A DNA stretch of 64,000 nt from DATJLY01 sp035604615 (GTDB lineage Bacteria; Pseudomonadota; Alphaproteobacteria; ATCC43930; CGMCC-115725). Below the pieces are notes generated by a model, which saw only the letters and a list, made by a program, of their open reading frames with translations, had not been told where the DNA came from and made no database searches. A program made the position numbers and the translations under genes. Below are positions 61,044 through 64,000 of this stretch, piece after piece; position 1 is the first letter of the stretch; each line of letters starts with the position of its first letter. Location of the stretch: positions 151,631 to 215,630 of the forward strand of contig DATNID010000016.1 in the NCBI GenBank assembly GCA_035604615.1, written 5' to 3'.

Positions 61044-62312
61044 ATGCAAGGCAGGATGACAATTGCCGCGGCGTTGCGCGCTGTCGCGACCGCGTTCGCC
61101 GCCGTCGCTCTGTGTTGGTCGGCGGCGGCGCCGGCGGCGGAGCCGATCAAGCTCGGCTTCAGCATGGCCTTGACCGGGGGCGTCGCCTTGGCCGGCAAGC
61201 AGGTTCTGGCCGCGCTGCAGATCTGGCGCGACGATGTCAACGAGAAAGGCGGGCTCCTCGGCCGGCCGGTCGAGCTGGTTTTCTACGACGACCAGAGCAA
61301 CCCCTCCAACGTGCCGCCGATCTACACGAAGCTCATCGAGATCGACAAGGTCGACCTGGTGATCGGCCCCTACGCGACCAATATGGTGGCGCCGGCGATA
61401 CCCGTGGTGATGTCGCACAACATGACGACGGTCGGCATCCAGGCCAACGCGGCCAACAGCGAGTTCCACTACAACCGCTATTTCTCGATCCTCGGCGCAG
61501 GACCGGAGCCGCAGAAGGCGTTCTCGACCGGCTTTTTCGAGTTGGCGATGTCGCACAAGGAGGACCTGCACACGATCGCGCTCATCGGCGCGGACGCGGA
61601 GTTCTCGCAGAACGCCCTCCAGGGCGCCCGCGAGAACCTCAAGACCTATCCCTTCAAGCCGGTGTTCGACCGGAACTATCCGCCCACCACCACCGACTAC
61701 GCGCCGATCGTGCGCGCCGTTCAGGCGGCCAATCCCGACATCGTCTACGTCGCCGCCTATCCGCCCGATTCGGTCGGCATCATCCGCGCCGCCAACGAGA
61801 TCGGCCTGGTGCCCAAGCTGTTCGGCGGCACCTTCATCGGGCTGCTCGTCACCCAGTTGCAGGAGCAACTTGGACCGTTGATGAACGGCCTCATCACCAC
61901 CGCCGGGACGCCGCCCTCGCTCATGCGCAAGTTCCCCGGGGGCACGCAGCTCCAGAGCCGCTACCAGGCGCTGGCGGCCACCCAGGGCCTCGATCCGCTC
62001 GGCTACAACTACCCGCCCGCCGGCTACGCCTCGGCGCAGGTGCTGGCGGCCGGCGTCGAGGGCGCGAAGAGCCTGGATCAGGACAAGATCGCGGCCTATA
62101 TCCGCGGCCACACCATTTCGACGGTGCTGGGCGACATCACGTTCGGCAAGGACGGCGAATGGGCCAAAACGCGCTTCTACTTCGCGCAGTTCCAGCACGT
62201 CGCCAGCGGCGATCTCGACCAGTTCCGCGACGCCGTGCATGAGCCCGTGCTGTGGCCCCCGGAATTCAAGACCGGGGAGCTGATCTACCCCTACGGCGCG
62301 GCGCGGAAATAG
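61044..62312 (+). CDS. Branched-chain amino acid type ABC transporter substrate-binding protein
   Basis: This 422-residue periplasmic binding protein of the LivJ/LivK class has a signal peptide ending AAAPAAAEP. The opening IKLGFSMALTGGVALAGKQV is typical, then VELVFYDDQSNPSNVPPIYT and LVIGPYATNMVAPAIPV. It captures an amino acid, amide or aromatic acid. No permease or ATPase genes are in the window, so it is an orphan here; next to hyuA it may bind a hydantoinase-related compound (inference). GGGAGGAACGG precedes ATG 61044. Confidence 0.9.
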   Translation: MQGRMTIAAALRAVATAFAAVALCWSAAAPAAEPIKLGFSMALTGGVALAGKQVLAALQIWRDDVNEKGGLLGRPVELVFYDDQSNPSNVPPIYTKLIEIDKVDLVIGPYATNMVAPAIPVVMSHNMTTVGIQANAANSEFHYNRYFSILGAGPEPQKAFSTGFFELAMSHKEDLHTIALIGADAEFSQNALQGARENLKTYPFKPVFDRNYPPTTTDYAPIVRAVQAANPDIVYVAAYPPDSVGIIRAANEIGLVPKLFGGTFIGLLVTQLQEQLGPLMNGLITTAGTPPSLMRKFPGGTQLQSRYQALAATQGLDPLGYNYPPAGYASAQVLAAGVEGAKSLDQDKIAAYIRGHTISTVLGDITFGKDGEWAKTRFYFAQFQHVASGDLDQFRDAVHEPVLWPPEFKTGELIYPYGAARK

Positions 62313-62322
62313 GCGGCGCGAC

Positions 62323-63627
62323 CTACTTCACCAGCTCGCCGATCGGGCGCACGCGGATGCCGATGATCGCGGTGGTCGCGGCCACCAGCATGATCGCCGC
62401 CGCCAGCTCCAAGGGCGCCACGAACGCGCCGGTGGCCTGGGCGATGACGCCGCTGACGAAGGGCGAGATGGTGGCGCCGACGATGCCGCAGAAATTCATC
62501 AGCCCGCTGAGCGAGCCGCTCTGGTGCGGCGCGATGTCGGTGCACATGGTCCAATAGGGCTGCACGTAGAACGACAGGCCGGCATTGGCGATGATGATCA
62601 TGGTGACCGCCAGGGCCGCGGATTCGGCGTTGGCGGCGGTCAGCGTGCAGGACGCGTAGATCAAGGCGCCCAGGCCGATGAAGATCTTGCGGTGGACCGC
62701 GCCCTTGTGCCAGCCGCGCGCGGAGAGCCAGTCCATCATCCAGCCGGTGGCGTTCGAGGCCACGAAGGCCACGAGATAGGGATAGGCCGCCAGCACGCTC
62801 GCCTGCGCCAGCGAGAAGTGCCGGTACTGCGTCAGGTATTGCGGCAGCCAGGTGAGGAAGATGTACTGGCAATAAGGCAGCGCGAAATAGCCGATATAGA
62901 GCGGCCACAGCGCCTTGGTGGTGATGAGCTTGCGGTACGGCACGGACGGATGCGCGGCGCGCGCCCGGGCCTCCTCGCTCTGGGCATGGATTCCGGTCGG
63001 CGCCGGATCGGCGTAGCGCCGCGCATAGAGCCACCACAGGGCGGCGAAGACGATGCCGACCAGGCCGAACACGATGAAGATCATCGCCGGCGACCGCGTG
63101 GCGGCGAGGAGCGCGCCGGCGAAGAACACCCCCACCGCGGGGCCGAGCTGAGCGCCCGACTGCATGAACGCGCTGAACCGGCCGCGCCGCGCGTTGTTCG
63201 GGATGGCGCGGGCGACGGCCGAGGCGCTGGCGGGAATGTAGGGCGCCTCGAACAGGCCCATCAGGACACGGAACGAGGCCGTGACCCACAGGACCCCGGG
63301 CGCCAGCGGCGTCAGCAGCACCGCCACCGACCAGCCCGTCATCGTCCCCGACAAGGTGCGCCGCGCGCCGAAGCGGTCGGCGATCCAGCCGCCCGCCGGC
63401 TGCATCACCATATAGCCCAGCGAGAACGCGCTGAGCATCAGGCCGATGGTCGAGGGCGCCCAGTGATAGTCCTTGGCCCACACCACCGCGGCGACGCTGA
63501 AATTGCTGCGGTCGGCCCACAGCAGGACATTGCCGAGGAAGAACACCGTGACGAAGATCGGCCAGTTGATCGGGCGCGTGGGCGCGCTGGAAGCGGTGCC
63601 GGCGCCGATTTCGATGCTCGCCTTCAT
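62323..63627 (-). CDS. MFS transporter, anion:cation symporter (ACS) type
   Basis: This is a 434-residue 12-span transporter. Loop 2-3 has GGWIADRFGARRTL, span 4 has FRVLMGLFEAPYIPASASAV, the ACS-family signature for hexuronate/phthalate-type carriers, and GATISPFVSGVIAQ is in span 11. It probably imports an organic anion. GGGAGG precedes ATG 63627. It is convergent with the substrate-binding protein gene (10-base gap). Confidence 0.88.
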   Translation of the reverse strand: MKASIEIGAGTASSAPTRPINWPIFVTVFFLGNVLLWADRSNFSVAAVVWAKDYHWAPSTIGLMLSAFSLGYMVMQPAGGWIADRFGARRTLSGTMTGWSVAVLLTPLAPGVLWVTASFRVLMGLFEAPYIPASASAVARAIPNNARRGRFSAFMQSGAQLGPAVGVFFAGALLAATRSPAMIFIVFGLVGIVFAALWWLYARRYADPAPTGIHAQSEEARARAAHPSVPYRKLITTKALWPLYIGYFALPYCQYIFLTWLPQYLTQYRHFSLAQASVLAAYPYLVAFVASNATGWMMDWLSARGWHKGAVHRKIFIGLGALIYASCTLTAANAESAALAVTMIIIANAGLSFYVQPYWTMCTDIAPHQSGSLSGLMNFCGIVGATISPFVSGVIAQATGAFVAPLELAAAIMLVAATTAIIGIRVRPIGELVK

Positions 63628-63743
63628 GGTCGTCCTCCCGCCTGCCGCGGTCTTGTCCCGCCGGGAAGCGGGCCTCCGCGAGCGATTATGAGCACGAGCC
63701 CGGCCGGGGCGGAAGAGGCGAGGCAGCAACCTGCCACACGCTT

Positions 63744-63778
63744 ACGTCCCTCCCCGCGCGAAGCGGGGAGTGGGACGT
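63744..63778. repeat. Palindromic repeat / possible terminator
   Basis: The inner stem is CTCCCCGC (63750-63757) with GCGGGGAG (63763-63770) around a GCGAA loop, extended by outer ACGTCCC and GGGACGT. It resembles the CCCGC-GCA-GCGGG half of the element found inside pspF. It lies between the HU gene and the MFS gene, both on the minus strand, so it could end the HU transcript. Confidence 0.6.
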
Positions 63779-63862
63779 GAGCGGCAATTCCAGTTGCAGG
63801 AGGCACGCCGCCCCGCGACTCGCGACCTTCTCAAGGGGCGCGAGGCGCGGCGGCGGCGGCGA

Positions 63863-64000
63863 TCAGATCGCTTCCTTGAGATCCTTGGCGGCGCGGAAGG
63901 CGACCTTCTTGCTGGCCTTGATCTTGATCGCCTCGCCGGTGGCGGGATTGCGGCCCATGCGCGCCGCGCGCCGCCTGACCTGGAGGATGCCAAGGCCGGC
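63863..64000 (-). CDS. hup: HU-family DNA-binding protein (3' end only)
   Basis: The last 45 codons of an HU-type histone-like protein enter from the right edge. GRNPATGEAIKIKASKKVAF is the DNA-intercalating arm with its Asn-Pro tip, followed by RAAKDLKEAI and the stop at 63863. HU bends and compacts DNA as a dimer. The N-terminal half lies outside the window, so start and full length are unknown. Confidence 0.93.
   Translation of the reverse strand, partial: AGLGILQVRRRAARMGRNPATGEAIKIKASKKVAFRAAKDLKEAI

Overview
This 64 kb window is G+C-rich chromosomal DNA (about two thirds G+C by eye) from an alphaproteobacterium. The pointers are the single ccmABCDEFGHI heme-handling operon in its alphaproteobacterial order, pspF-pspABC, kdpFABC, a metH-metF operon led by an ArsR/methyltransferase fusion, COG2159 amidohydrolases, and MFS/hydantoinase genes typical of free-living soil or water Rhodospirillales or Hyphomicrobiales. 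No tRNA, rRNA, CRISPR array, transposase or phage gene was seen. The genus cannot be fixed from the sequence.

Layout: 1-838 is a partial glycine-zipper lipoprotein. A C-rich small-RNA candidate with a strong terminator follows (about 1045-1157). 1205-8347 is the complete translationally coupled cytochrome c maturation operon. 8.4-14.9 kb holds a 3-oxoacid CoA-transferase, an adenylate-cyclase/TPR protein, an SDR, a pterin dehydratase, a zincin, a UDG-family protein and an amidohydrolase. 15.5-20.6 kb is catabolic (aromatic-acid-type MFS, aldolase/dehydrogenase fusion, DapA-like aldolase). 20.7-28.9 kb is mixed: a duplicated pentapeptide-repeat protein, an HtrA-like protein with all three catalytic residues replaced, a broken dienelactone hydrolase, arfB, a glycosyltransferase-GtrA fusion and redox enzymes. 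28.9-34.3 kb is the methionine synthase operon with a palindromic operator. 34.5-36.9 kb holds an MlaC-like protein and ettA. 37.1-38.5 kb is a lower-G+C BstYI/BglII-type restriction-modification pair. 40.1-43.0 kb is the phage-shock module with a sigma-54 promoter. 43.5-51.7 kb is a run of minus-strand operons (kdp, miniproteins, dapA-secF). 51.9-62.3 kb contains a secreted phosphodiesterase-like protein, a hydantoinase hyuA/hyuB pair split by a large type IIG restriction-modification gene, and a solute-binding protein. The window ends with an MFS gene and the 3' end of an HU gene.

The most interesting signal is at 48.2-51.9 kb. Three successive minus-strand units each begin 52-65 bases downstream of the same bipartite element. 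It is a 17-bp palindrome (TATAT-N7-ATATA) followed at an identical distance by a TTTATACGC-like box. The units are kdpFABC with an extra 27-residue leader protein; a pair of paralogous single-span miniproteins; and an unknown protein, dapA, a small membrane protein, an orphan secF and a further miniprotein. A perfect FNR-type site (TTGAT-N4-ATCAA) lies in the same stretch. This looks like a small, apparently undescribed envelope/ion-homeostasis regulon. Its regulator is not in the window, and neither are kdpD and kdpE.
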